Assembly (NCBI GenBank): GCA_020636025.1
Contig: JACJYQ010000001.1
Coordinates: forward strand, 124,001 to 188,000
DNA: 64,000 nucleotides
Origin: Lewinellaceae bacterium
GTDB taxonomy: Bacteria > Bacteroidota > Bacteroidia > Chitinophagales > Saprospiraceae
Direction of reading: 5' to 3'
Shown here: piece by piece, positions 41,902 through 51,389 of the stretch
Position numbering within the stretch: the first letter of the stretch is position 1
Layout: each line of letters opens with the position of its first letter
The notes under the pieces: generated by a model
Database searches by the model: none
What the model saw: only the letters and a program-made list of their open reading frames with translations
What the model was told of the DNA's origin: nothing
Translations under genes and position numbers: made by a program

Positions 41902-44424
41902 ATGCAAGATTCGAGGATAATTCCCATTAATGTAGAGGATGAATTAAAAGTCGCCTATATCGACTATTCTATGTCGGTAATTGTAAGCCGCGCATTGCCA
42001 GATGTCAGAGACGGTCTCAAGCCGGTTCACAGACGTGTATTGTATGGCATGCTGGATTTAGGCCTTTCCTACAACAAACCGTATAAGAAATCTGCCCGTA
42101 TCGTGGGTGAGGTTTTGGGTAAATACCACCCGCACGGCGATAGTTCTGTGTATGACACCATGGTTCGTATGGCTCAGGAATGGAGTCTGCGTTACCCACT
42201 GGTAGACGGCCAGGGTAACTTTGGTTCCATGGACGGTGACAGTCCGGCTGCCATGCGTTATACAGAAGCCCGCTTGCGGAGGGTCTCTGATGAAATCGTC
42301 AGTGACCTGGACAAGGAAACAGTAGATTTTCAGCTGAATTTTGACGATTCGCTGGAAGAGCCAACTGTGATGCCCTCCAAAATTCCAAACCTGCTGGTGA
42401 ACGGAGCATCCGGTATCGCGGTAGGTATGGCTACGAACATGATGCCGCATAATCTCACTGAAGTGTGTGATGCCATCATAGCCATGGTGGATAACCAGGA
42501 GATGACCGTTGAGGATCTGATGGAGTATGTAAAAGCGCCGGACTTTCCTACAGGAGGTATTATTTACGGTTTGAGCGGTGTCAAAGAAGGCCTGAGAACA
42601 GGCCGTGGCCGCTGTGTAGTTCGCGCCAAAACCGAAATTGAAACCGATGACAAAGGACGTGAATCAATCATTGTAACTGAGGTTCCATTCCAGGTAAATA
42701 AGTCAATCCTGATTTCCAAAATCGCGGAATTGGTTAATGAAAAGCGCGTATTGGGCATCAATGATGTACGCGATGAATCAAACCGGGAAGGTGTCAGGAT
42801 CGTTATCGAAATTAAAAGGGATGCAGCTGCCAATGTTATCCTAAGCCAGTTGTTCAAGCTTACTCCGCTGCAAACCAGCTATGGCATTAACAACATCGCC
42901 CTGGTGAATGGCCGTCCTAGAACCCTGAATCTGAGAGACCTGATTGATGAGTTTATCAAATTCAGATTAGAGGTAATTGTCAGAAGAACCAAATACGAGT
43001 TGCGAAAAGCAGAGGAAAGAGCGCATATTCTGGAAGGCTTGCTGATCGCACTTGATCACCTGGATGAGGTAATCGCGTTGATCCGTGGTTCCAAGGATGT
43101 GGAAGAAGCGAGAGAAGGCTTAATGTCAAAGTTTGGCCTTACTGAGATCCAGGCGAAGGCAATTCTGGCCATGCGCTTGCAGCAGCTAACAGGACTGGAG
43201 CGCGACAAAGTCAGAGCGGAATATGATGAGCTGATGAAAAAAATAGCCGAATTGAAGGCTATTCTGGCTGACGAAATGCTGCAACGCGGCATTGTCAAAA
43301 GTGAAACTGAAGATGTCAAAGCCCGTTATGGCGATGAGCGCCGTACCGCCATTGATCTAAGCGAAGCTGATATCAGCATTGAAGATCTGATCGAGGATGA
43401 GGAAGTGGTGATCACCATCAGCCATGCCGGATATATAAAGCGTACTTCCATTACCGAGTACCGCGCGCAGGGCAGGGGAGGACGCGGCGCCCAGGGGGTA
43501 CGCACACGTGACGAGGATTTTGTCGAGCATATGTTTACGGCAACCAATCACCAGACCATTATTTTGTTTACAGAAAGTGGTCGTTGCTTCTGGCTGAAAG
43601 TATATGAAGTGCCGGAAGGCGCTAAAACCACTGCAGGCAGGGTCATTCAGAACCTTTTGAATATACCTAAAGAAGACAAGGTTAGAGCATTCATCATTGT
43701 TCGCAATTTTAATGATCAGGAGTTCATTAATAACCACTACATCATTTTCTGTACGAAACTTGGCCAGATCAAGAAAACAGTCCTGGCCGATTACTCCCGC
43801 CCACGCCAGGGAGGTATAAATGCCATTGGCATCAATGAAGGGGATGCCCTGATTGAAGCAAAACTTACCAATGGTAAAAACGAAATAGTAGTTGCCATTA
43901 AGAGTGGAAAAGCCATCAGGTTTAATGAAGAAGATGTTCGTTCCATGGGACGTACTGCCTCCGGTGTTCGTGGTATCCGGGTAAGTGATGATGGGAAAGA
44001 TTCTGTTGTCGGCATGGTTTGCGTGGATCCGGAAGATACTTCAACCAGCATTTTGGTGGTGTCTGAAAAAGGTCTGGGTAAAAGATCTGCCCTGGAAGAC
44101 TATCGCGTACAAGGCAGGGGTGGTAAAGGGGTGAAAACCCTCAACATCACCGACAAAACGGGTGAATTGGTAGCTATTAAGGCGGTAACAGATGAAGATG
44201 ATCTGATGATTACCACAGTGAATGGCGTTACCATACGTACGGCAGCAAGCGAACTGAGAATTATGGGTCGCGCAACCCAGGGTGTAAAACTCATTCGTTT
44301 AACCGGATCTGACAATATTGCGGATGTAACGGTTGTTGCCAAGTCAGAAGAGTCGGAAGAAAATGGAACTGAAGAAAATGGAGCAGTGGAAAACGGTGAA
44401 AATGATGGCCCAACTGAGGAGTAG
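41902..44424 (+). CDS. gyrA: DNA gyrase subunit A
   Basis: GyrA is the breakage-reunion subunit of gyrase. The 840-residue protein has the active-site tyrosine Y120 in AAMRYTEARL. The quinolone-resistance region HPHGDSSVYDTMVRMAQ keeps the serine (S81) and aspartate (D85) equivalent to E. coli S83 and D87. The C-terminal beta-pinwheel contains the GyrA box as QGRGGKG (around 735), which distinguishes it from ParC. An earlier blade repeats QGRGGRG. The acidic Glu/Asn-rich tail (from about 815) is normal for the phylum. It has its own promoter. Confidence 0.96.
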   Translation: MQDSRIIPINVEDELKVAYIDYSMSVIVSRALPDVRDGLKPVHRRVLYGMLDLGLSYNKPYKKSARIVGEVLGKYHPHGDSSVYDTMVRMAQEWSLRYPLVDGQGNFGSMDGDSPAAMRYTEARLRRVSDEIVSDLDKETVDFQLNFDDSLEEPTVMPSKIPNLLVNGASGIAVGMATNMMPHNLTEVCDAIIAMVDNQEMTVEDLMEYVKAPDFPTGGIIYGLSGVKEGLRTGRGRCVVRAKTEIETDDKGRESIIVTEVPFQVNKSILISKIAELVNEKRVLGINDVRDESNREGVRIVIEIKRDAAANVILSQLFKLTPLQTSYGINNIALVNGRPRTLNLRDLIDEFIKFRLEVIVRRTKYELRKAEERAHILEGLLIALDHLDEVIALIRGSKDVEEAREGLMSKFGLTEIQAKAILAMRLQQLTGLERDKVRAEYDELMKKIAELKAILADEMLQRGIVKSETEDVKARYGDERRTAIDLSEADISIEDLIEDEEVVITISHAGYIKRTSITEYRAQGRGGRGAQGVRTRDEDFVEHMFTATNHQTIILFTESGRCFWLKVYEVPEGAKTTAGRVIQNLLNIPKEDKVRAFIIVRNFNDQEFINNHYIIFCTKLGQIKKTVLADYSRPRQGGINAIGINEGDALIEAKLTNGKNEIVVAIKSGKAIRFNEEDVRSMGRTASGVRGIRVSDDGKDSVVGMVCVDPEDTSTSILVVSEKGLGKRSALEDYRVQGRGGKGVKTLNITDKTGELVAIKAVTDEDDLMITTVNGVTIRTAASELRIMGRATQGVKLIRLTGSDNIADVTVVAKSEESEENGTEENGAVENGENDGPTEE

Positions 44425-44566
44425 TTTTTGGGGTAAAATCAATAATTTTTCACCATTAACAAGCCATTATTAATAAATTCGGTTGATTTTGCGTCTAAAT
44501 AAAGGTTGTAAAAGACATGATTTACACCGCCGTTATCAACTAAACTTTCAAAATTAAATCATAACC

Positions 44567-45892
44567 ATGAAAAAATTGATTTTAACTCTGGTGGTAGTTT
44601 TAACCACTTTAGGCCTTTCCCAGGCTCAGGAAGGTGGGGCGAAATTGGCTAAGAGTGCCGGAAAAGCGCTGACCAGCTACAATATTGACCCGTCTGGCAA
44701 CAGTGCGAAACTGGGTGAAGCAAAGGAGAAAATTGAACAAGCCCTGAAATTTGAGGATGCCCGCGCATTGCCCGACGCCTGGCTCACTAAAGGAGATGTG
44801 TACAATACCATGCTTCAGAAAGATTTGGCCAGAAGAATGATTGATAAAGAGGCTCCATTGACTGGTGACAATGATGCTCTGGAAGCTTTTAATGCCTATA
44901 AGGAAGCCTACAAACTGGCCACTAAAAAATATCACAAAACAGATGCTGTAAAAGGTATAGCAGAAGTTCAGGCTCAACTGATCAATGTAGGTGTTGCCAA
45001 GTACGAAAAAGAAGAGTACGAAAAAGCCTTTTTGTCTTTCAAAGCCTCTCTTGAAAGCCATGAAATACTGACCGAAAATAAAAAGACCAGTGCCCTGGAT
45101 GATCCTACACAATTGAAGGATCAGAAGTATTTCACAGGCTTGATCGCAACTATGGCAGATCGCTGTGCCGATGCAGTAGTTTATTACACAGAACTTTACA
45201 AAGAAGGAACCGACAATGCATCAGTATATGAGGGCCTGTACAATTGTAAAATGAAAATGGGTGATGAAGCTGGTGCCAATACAGTACTCACCGAAGGACG
45301 TAAGAAGTTTCCAAATGATCCTGCCTTGTTATTTGCCGAGATAAATGCTTACCTGAAAGCTGGAAAACTGGCTGATCTCATTGGTCGCCTGAAGCAGGCC
45401 ATCAAGCAGGAGCCGGATAATGTAAGTCTGTATGTAACCCTGGGTAACGTGTATGACAATCTGTATACAACTGCCATTAAGGATAATGACACTGCCAAGG
45501 CGGATGAATACTTTAATGAGGCAAAAGCGAGCTATGAAGCTGCCCTTGCCAGAGATTCGACTCACGTAGATGCCAACTACTCTTTGGGCGCTCTGTATTA
45601 CAACAAAGCAGCTGCTAAAACTCAGGAAATGAACGAATTGCCTGAGGATTTCTCCTCTGCAGGGATTGCCAAACTGAATAAAATGCGTGGAGAGGTTATG
45701 GCACTATTTGATTTGGCATTGCCAAGCTTTAAAGCTGCTGAACGCGCAAACCCAGATGATGTGAATACCCTGATCGCTTTAAACGAAATTTTCGCACGCA
45801 AAGATGATCTGGAAACAGCTACAGAATTTAAAAAACGCCTTCAGACTGTGAAAGATGGCGGAAAGAATGCAACTCCCTATTTTAAACAGTAA
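44567..45892 (+). CDS. Periplasmic TPR protein
   Basis: The 441-residue product has a signal peptide (MKKLILTLVVVLTTLGLSQA). It is then helical with repeated tetratricopeptide-like pairs, for example ADLIGRLKQAIKQEPDNVSLYVTLGNVYDNLY and ASYEAALARDSTHVDANYSLGALYYNKAA. TPR proteins act as docking platforms; the partner here is unknown. It lies downstream of gyrA by 142 bp and ends at a clear bidirectional terminator. Confidence 0.85.
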   Translation: MKKLILTLVVVLTTLGLSQAQEGGAKLAKSAGKALTSYNIDPSGNSAKLGEAKEKIEQALKFEDARALPDAWLTKGDVYNTMLQKDLARRMIDKEAPLTGDNDALEAFNAYKEAYKLATKKYHKTDAVKGIAEVQAQLINVGVAKYEKEEYEKAFLSFKASLESHEILTENKKTSALDDPTQLKDQKYFTGLIATMADRCADAVVYYTELYKEGTDNASVYEGLYNCKMKMGDEAGANTVLTEGRKKFPNDPALLFAEINAYLKAGKLADLIGRLKQAIKQEPDNVSLYVTLGNVYDNLYTTAIKDNDTAKADEYFNEAKASYEAALARDSTHVDANYSLGALYYNKAAAKTQEMNELPEDFSSAGIAKLNKMRGEVMALFDLALPSFKAAERANPDDVNTLIALNEIFARKDDLETATEFKKRLQTVKDGGKNATPYFKQ

Positions 45893-45907
45893 CAGGTAGT
45901 TTGTAAT

Positions 45908-45953
45908 AAATGAAAACCCCGGGGCATGTACTCATGTTCCGGGGTTTTCATTT
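45908..45953. terminator. Bidirectional terminator hairpin
   Basis: AAATGAAAACCCCGG (45908-45922) and CCGGGGTTTTCATTT (45939-45953) are perfect 15-bp inverted arms around a 16-base loop with T-rich ends in both directions, 15 bp after the stop of the TPR gene. The hairpin also encodes the last residues of the convergent spermidine-synthase-like gene (INENPGT), so it is a terminator inside a coding end. Confidence 0.85.
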
Positions 45954-46624
45954 ATTTGCTTCTCTCCACATAAAATCCAGTTCCCTTTGGTATCAATATA
46001 CCACCCGTTTTCAAATACCTTTTTGAATGTTTGAACAAAGAAACGCTCCGTCACCGAGCGAATGCTTTGGTCTTCTCCGTGAAGGCGGTTAAACAGCAAT
46101 AATCCGCCTGGGCGTAATAATTTCTCACAATCCTGTAGAAATTCAACGGTGCAAAAGGGGGGTGGGGTAATGTCATCCTCGAATATATCGATGACCAACA
46201 GATCGAATTGTTCAGCGCAAACTTCTACAAAACGCCGGGCATCGGCAGTTACAATTTGAATAGGAGAATCAAGCCGAGGCAAGGTGTAACTAACAGCCAG
46301 TGAAGCAACGGTTTCATCCCATTCCACAGCTGTGTAGTGATAGCTCCGGTGAAACACTTTTTCCAGCATATAGGGCACTGAGCCTAGTCCCAATCCCAGC
46401 AATAGAACATTATGAACATTCCGCTCATCGATCTTGAGCTGATCAAATGCCAGGAGGAAGTTCTTGTACAGATCGTCCCAGGAATAAATGGCTTCCCCGC
46501 TGATAAGCTGAATTCTGCCTCTGCTAAGGATGACACTTAAAGAAGGGTTCTGTTCTGAAGCCGTTTCTTCGAGTGTCAATGGCATAATATGGGAAAGCCA
46601 TCTCTTCCAACGTGGGATATGCAT
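45932..46624 (-). CDS. Spermidine-synthase-like SAM-dependent methyltransferase-fold protein
   Basis: The 230-residue protein has the class I methyltransferase fold. VLLLGLGLGSVPYML (76-88) is the glycine-rich nucleotide loop, YTAVEWDETVASLA holds the acidic ribose contact, and DLLVIDIFEDDITPP matches the catalytic loop region of spermidine synthases. Length and pattern fit the 'spermidine synthase-like' proteins, whose substrate is usually unknown. The ATG at 46624 overlaps the TGA of the upstream AsmA gene by one base (TGATG), so the two are translationally coupled. Confidence 0.78.
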   Translation of the reverse strand: MHIPRWKRWLSHIMPLTLEETASEQNPSLSVILSRGRIQLISGEAIYSWDDLYKNFLLAFDQLKIDERNVHNVLLLGLGLGSVPYMLEKVFHRSYHYTAVEWDETVASLAVSYTLPRLDSPIQIVTADARRFVEVCAEQFDLLVIDIFEDDITPPPFCTVEFLQDCEKLLRPGGLLLFNRLHGEDQSIRSVTERFFVQTFKKVFENGWYIDTKGNWILCGEKQINENPGT

Positions 46625-49600
46625 CAATTATCCTTTTTCTTTTTCTTGAAGGGGTCCCATTTGTCCAGCTTGTCTTTTAGCTCATCGGCTTTTTTCTTGC
46701 CTTCCTCACCCAGTACTTCCCCGGCTTTGTCGCCGGCTGCTTTGCCTAGTTTGTCCTTGGCTTCCTGAGCGGCCTTGTCGGTAGCTTCCTGTAATTTTTT
46801 GTCTGCAATGGCCTGCAAACTGTCTTTTGCTTTCTGAGCAGCAGCCTCTGCCTGGGCTTTGGCCTTGTCGATTTCCTTGTTGACAACATTTGTCAAAGAA
46901 TCTTTGGCCTTGTCAACCACGGCTGTAGCAGCACCAGCAGCTTCTTCCTTGAGTGTACTTTCACCATCTGAGCCCAGTACTTTTACCCCAATTTTCGGAT
47001 TGGCCATAGTGCCGGTAAGGTCAAAGCGGACATTGATGTACTCACCATTGGCCAAATTAACACCAACTTTGGAGGCTTCCTTGGAAAGCATGCTCAAACC
47101 ACTATTGGCTACAGACCCTACACCGGATTTTTGCAGAGCGCTTCTCGGTATTTTACTCAGCACCTGGTAATCCATGTCAGTTGTAATGCCGTGTGAACCA
47201 CTCACTTGCATGGCAACATCTTTCATTTGCATGTTGAATGGTTTGATGGTCACCTTGCCGTCCTTGACTTCAAACCAGTTTTTGGTATTGGCCATTTCCA
47301 GGTTCTTCAAATAGTTGATTCCCAGTTTGTCACCAAGCATGCTGGTTGGTTTGAAATTGCTGAATACTGCGGCAATTGTTTCCAAAAATCCGGCTGCCGA
47401 CAAGGTGCCGAAATCAGGCATCATGTCTTTTCCCAACAAGCCGCTCATGGAAAGGGTCGTGTTGAACTTGCCATTCATAAATTGCATAATAGGCGCTACA
47501 GCCTTTACCGTGGCAAATGTTTGAAATGCCTCCTTAAAACTCATATTCAACATGGCAATATCCATATCAAATGCAGGTTTTGACAGATCCTGGGTGTTAT
47601 AATCACCGTTGAGCGCCACCTGGCCACCAATGATATCAGCTGTACAATCTTCAATTTTGGCTACTTCATCCTTAACAATGATCTTTCCACTGAGATTATT
47701 CAGGTCATAGGTGGTGTATTTTACTTTGCCAAAATTGGCGTTCAACGTCATGTCCATATTCTCCGGAACCGGAATGACTTCCTCCGCAACGGGCTCCGTT
47801 GAGCTGGCAGCTGCAGTTGTCGCTTCAGGCTCAGTCATGAATTGATTTAAATCAAAATAGCTGGAGTTCAGATTGACAACACCTTTCATGGTCTGATTGT
47901 CAAAGAGGTAATTCCAGGCATTAAGAATTTCACCGTTACCACTCAGGTCGCTTGACTCACCAAGTTTCATGGAGAAATTGGAGATGTTCATTTTGTTGGG
48001 TAAAAAATGCCCGGCGGCGCTAAGGTCATTTATTTCGTAAGTGTCGTATTTGAGCTTCCCGATTCTACCATCCATGGTGAAATCCCAGCGATCAAATACT
48101 TTTTCGGTGCTTTCGGCAGGTACGTCATTGGGTACCACGCCACTTTCTTCCTCGGTAGGTTCCATCCATTCATTTGCATCAAAATAAGTAGAAGCAAAAT
48201 TCAGGTTGCCGCGCATGGTTTTATTCGTGCTGAAATAGGCCAGCAAATTGTCGATGCTTCCGGAAGCGCGCAGGTCGCTGTTCCCCAGTTTGGAATCAAA
48301 TGATTTGATCTCCAGTTTTTGCGGGGTAATACTGGTTGACAGTTCATTGATCTTCACCGCCGGCATGTCATCTGCTTTGTAGCTGATCCCACTCATGGCA
48401 AAATCACCGCTCATATTTACCTGGTCATATTGCCCGGCATCTACCTGACTCATAGCGGCCTTGACGGTCATATTGGACTTGATGATACCTGCCAGCTCTT
48501 GCACTCCTTCCATGGGAAATGCCTTTGAGAGTTCGCCTAGATTCAACGTACCGTTTATTTTGGTATCGATGGTTGGGTCGGATTCCGGTTTTTTCAGCTT
48601 GAAATAACCTTCCAGAGGGTTAGAGCCAATGTTCAAACTGAATTTGGAAATATCTACTGTCATGTCATCCAGACGGGAAGAAGGATTGTCGATGGTAGCA
48701 TCTACATTGATGTTGGATACTCCCAGCGGCAGGCTCGGGTATTTGAAATCGGCATCTCCTACCTTGAACATCAGTTTAAAGGCCGGATAGGTTTTTTCAT
48801 TATAAACACCTTTGGCAAAACCGGCGAACTTGATGGTTCCGTTTGCTTTTACATCGTCAAAATCTTTTGAATAAGCGCCCGGAATAATACTCAACAAGCT
48901 TTTGAAAGTATTTTGTGGAGTGCCAAAAGTAAGGTCCATGCGGATGTCTTCAGAGTTCTCCGGCATTTGCACCCAGCCGTCGAGAAAAATAGAAAGCGCA
49001 TTTACACTCAGGTCATTTTTCTTGAAAGTGAACATCATATTCTTCATGTCCGCGCCGAGGGTGGCATTCCAGTCGGCTTTCGCTTTGGAAAGGTATTGCA
49101 TGCCTCCATAATTCACGGACAGCGCTTGAATGTTGGTTTTCATCACCAAATCGTACAAGGTGCTGGTGAAATTTCCGGAGCCGCTGTGATTGAGACCGGT
49201 TAATTCAGCGCGCATATCCAATCCACGGTCGTCATACAGGATATTGCCATCCGTGATGCCGTATTTCTCCAATTTTACCGGACTGGATTCCGAACTGCTG
49301 CTTGTGGTGGTAGATTCGGGTTCCGGCTTGGTAATGTCGTAATTGGCCTCGCCATTGCTCAGTACATACACCTTAATATCAGGTTTCTGAAAAAACAAGC
49401 CTTTGATCACCACTTCAGAACCGGTGATGACAGACATAAGATCGACTGCTACATCGAGTCGCTCGCACTGAACCAGTTTTACGCCTTCGAATGATCCGGG
49501 TCCATTGGTGACTTCCAGACCTTCCAGTCCAACGGATAAATTCGGGAAATGACGGAAAATGGAAATGTCGACGTCTTTGAAATCGAGTTTAGCTGTCAGG

Positions 49601-49722
49601 CTTTCGTTGGCAGCATTTTTTACTTCTGCGATTATGTCGTCCTTAAAAAAGTATGGAATGGCGATCAGGGCTGCGATCAGGAGACCAAAAAATATGCCGA
49701 GGCCAATAAGTAGTTTTTTCAT
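46624..49722 (-). CDS. AsmA family protein
   Basis: The 1,032-residue protein (ATG at 49722) begins with an N-terminal membrane anchor (MKKLLIGLGIFFGLLIAALIAIPYFF). Long beta-rich repeats of the AsmA/TamB-like superfamily follow (LDFKDVDISIFRHFPNLSVGLEGLEVTN, LSVNALSIFLDGWVQMP, LKIEDCTADIIGGQVALNG-type sequences). These proteins form periplasmic bridges that move lipids to the outer membrane. The last 100 residues are helical and rich in Lys, Ala and Glu (KAQAEAAAQKAKDSL, DKWDPFKKKKKDN). The ATG 33 bp earlier is less likely. The next gene starts inside its stop codon. Confidence 0.88.
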   Translation of the reverse strand: MKKLLIGLGIFFGLLIAALIAIPYFFKDDIIAEVKNAANESLTAKLDFKDVDISIFRHFPNLSVGLEGLEVTNGPGSFEGVKLVQCERLDVAVDLMSVITGSEVVIKGLFFQKPDIKVYVLSNGEANYDITKPEPESTTTSSSSESSPVKLEKYGITDGNILYDDRGLDMRAELTGLNHSGSGNFTSTLYDLVMKTNIQALSVNYGGMQYLSKAKADWNATLGADMKNMMFTFKKNDLSVNALSIFLDGWVQMPENSEDIRMDLTFGTPQNTFKSLLSIIPGAYSKDFDDVKANGTIKFAGFAKGVYNEKTYPAFKLMFKVGDADFKYPSLPLGVSNINVDATIDNPSSRLDDMTVDISKFSLNIGSNPLEGYFKLKKPESDPTIDTKINGTLNLGELSKAFPMEGVQELAGIIKSNMTVKAAMSQVDAGQYDQVNMSGDFAMSGISYKADDMPAVKINELSTSITPQKLEIKSFDSKLGNSDLRASGSIDNLLAYFSTNKTMRGNLNFASTYFDANEWMEPTEEESGVVPNDVPAESTEKVFDRWDFTMDGRIGKLKYDTYEINDLSAAGHFLPNKMNISNFSMKLGESSDLSGNGEILNAWNYLFDNQTMKGVVNLNSSYFDLNQFMTEPEATTAAASSTEPVAEEVIPVPENMDMTLNANFGKVKYTTYDLNNLSGKIIVKDEVAKIEDCTADIIGGQVALNGDYNTQDLSKPAFDMDIAMLNMSFKEAFQTFATVKAVAPIMQFMNGKFNTTLSMSGLLGKDMMPDFGTLSAAGFLETIAAVFSNFKPTSMLGDKLGINYLKNLEMANTKNWFEVKDGKVTIKPFNMQMKDVAMQVSGSHGITTDMDYQVLSKIPRSALQKSGVGSVANSGLSMLSKEASKVGVNLANGEYINVRFDLTGTMANPKIGVKVLGSDGESTLKEEAAGAATAVVDKAKDSLTNVVNKEIDKAKAQAEAAAQKAKDSLQAIADKKLQEATDKAAQEAKDKLGKAAGDKAGEVLGEEGKKKADELKDKLDKWDPFKKKKKDN

Positions 49723-49849
49723 GATTGTGCTGTATGATGCAAAATTTGGATGCAAGATACAACGCAGAAAGGGCAGGAAGTGCTTGGAAACAGGCTAAAT
49801 AAAACGCTTAATTAACATTCAGGAGCATCAATTCGATGTAATGCTGCAT

Positions 49850-51289
49850 TCAGGCAAGTTCTTTGGCTTTTTCGATGAGCCAGTTCCGGTCACAAATGAT
49901 TTTTTTGCCTTCGATCCTTTCCAAAAGCTTCGCTGATCGTTTGGGATCTTTAAACGGTGTTTGAAACAGTTGATTGAGAATTTGAGCAAATGCCATGTTC
50001 ATGGCTTGCAGATTGTCCGCAACAGATTTTGGGGCAGTTCGTTCAACAAATTTTCTGAAAGAATCAATTTTATAGGGGAGGAGGTCAGAGCGGAGTTCGT
50101 AGTAGGCTTTTAGTTCGATTCGCTTTGCAAATAACTGGTAAAAGGAAGAAGGCGCTGTATCTGGAATATAGTCAAGACAATCATTGAATTTTTTTTCTGC
50201 TAACAAACAATTTGCCTTGTTGATTCTGTAGTAAAATTGATCTTCATCACCACCGAGAATATTGTCTTTATATTCTTCTGTAAATTTTTTTGCCCACTCC
50301 AATTCACCGGTGCTTAATGCTACTTGAATCAAGCCTAAGTAGGCATTGAAACGAAGGCCACCATGCGAATGGAAAAAGCCTTTTTCCAAATTTGATTTGT
50401 TTATTGAGTGCAGTAATGGGAGTATCTCTGTGTTACCTTGATCTCCTAGCAGTGTGCAAAAGTTTCTAAGGTGTGAATAGTAAAGCGAAAGAGTTTCAAA
50501 CTCTAATTCTTCTCCTCTCTTTTCAAGCATTTCCATCATTTCCTCAACACCAGTCATTTTTAGTTTTTGTTCCTTAAGCAGCTGATGTATTTTATGAGTC
50601 ATTTCCAATAATATACTTTCTTTTAGTAGGTAAGTATCCTCTTCGGGGATATTGTCTGCAACATTAAAATCGGGTAGGGAATCTGATTTGGTCGCTTTTT
50701 GCTGAATGATAGACCGCAATTTGAGGTCTGTGATACGGATTTGATAAAACAGCTTTAATTGCCGTTGAAATTCAGGAATATTGAGGTTGCCGTTTAGATA
50801 GTTGTATGAAGTTTCCCACAAATGTTTTTCTTCAGCTAATTTCAACAACATTTCGTATTTGGAAAGCGATTCTTTTTGGCTTGTAACATCTTTTGATAAT
50901 TTGGAAAAGGATTGGTCAAACCTTGTTTTTAAGCCTCTTTCACGCAGCCAACTTGTCCATTTAAGACTAAATTGCACTGATTGAATATCAGAAGCAGCAT
51001 CATTTACCACACAAAATGTGCGTAACAATTTATTTAATTCTGCCATTAATTTTTCAAGTTTACCATCAATGTGTTTCGCGTTTGGGAACAATTGTTGATA
51101 AACTATTTCTTTAATTAGTTTCTGTTCATCAAAGTCTGGCGCGGTGGACTTAATTATCTTGTAAAGATTTAATAAGTCGCTGCTCTGAGCCCCGCTATTA
51201 AAGTAAGGGCTTTCTAAGAAAAGTTGAAACTGTTGGAGTTCTTCAGAACTTAAGGCACTAATAATTTCCAGCAGATAAGTATGTCTCAT
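49850..51289 (-). CDS. Helical hypothetical protein, family unknown
   Basis: I do not recognise this 479-residue protein. It has no signal peptide or membrane segment and is predicted mostly helical, with a TPR-like rhythm in its second half (ELEWAKKFTEEYKDNI, YYRINKANCLLAEKKFNDCLDYI). The opening LEIISALSSEELQQFQLFLESPYFN recalls, from memory, a paralogous family with a SPYFN motif in Saprospiria. It is divergent from the fibronectin-type T9SS gene. The 127 bp between it and the AsmA gene show nothing notable except a repeated CATTCAGG. Confidence 0.6.
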   Translation of the reverse strand: MRHTYLLEIISALSSEELQQFQLFLESPYFNSGAQSSDLLNLYKIIKSTAPDFDEQKLIKEIVYQQLFPNAKHIDGKLEKLMAELNKLLRTFCVVNDAASDIQSVQFSLKWTSWLRERGLKTRFDQSFSKLSKDVTSQKESLSKYEMLLKLAEEKHLWETSYNYLNGNLNIPEFQRQLKLFYQIRITDLKLRSIIQQKATKSDSLPDFNVADNIPEEDTYLLKESILLEMTHKIHQLLKEQKLKMTGVEEMMEMLEKRGEELEFETLSLYYSHLRNFCTLLGDQGNTEILPLLHSINKSNLEKGFFHSHGGLRFNAYLGLIQVALSTGELEWAKKFTEEYKDNILGGDEDQFYYRINKANCLLAEKKFNDCLDYIPDTAPSSFYQLFAKRIELKAYYELRSDLLPYKIDSFRKFVERTAPKSVADNLQAMNMAFAQILNQLFQTPFKDPKRSAKLLERIEGKKIICDRNWLIEKAKELA

Positions 51290-51347
51290 ATAACAGAGTC
51301 CGGAATAACTGGCAAAAAGTGTCCATAATTTTTTATCTCAAGGAATC

Positions 51348-51355
51348 TACTTTTG
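51348..51355 (+). promoter_or_regulatory. -7 element upstream of the fibronectin-type T9SS gene
   Basis: TACTTTTG matches TAnnTTTG, 35 bp before the ATG at 51390. No clear -33 element is visible. Confidence 0.45.
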
Positions 51356-51389
51356 CCCACATTAAATGCAAACTTAAACACAAAATTGG

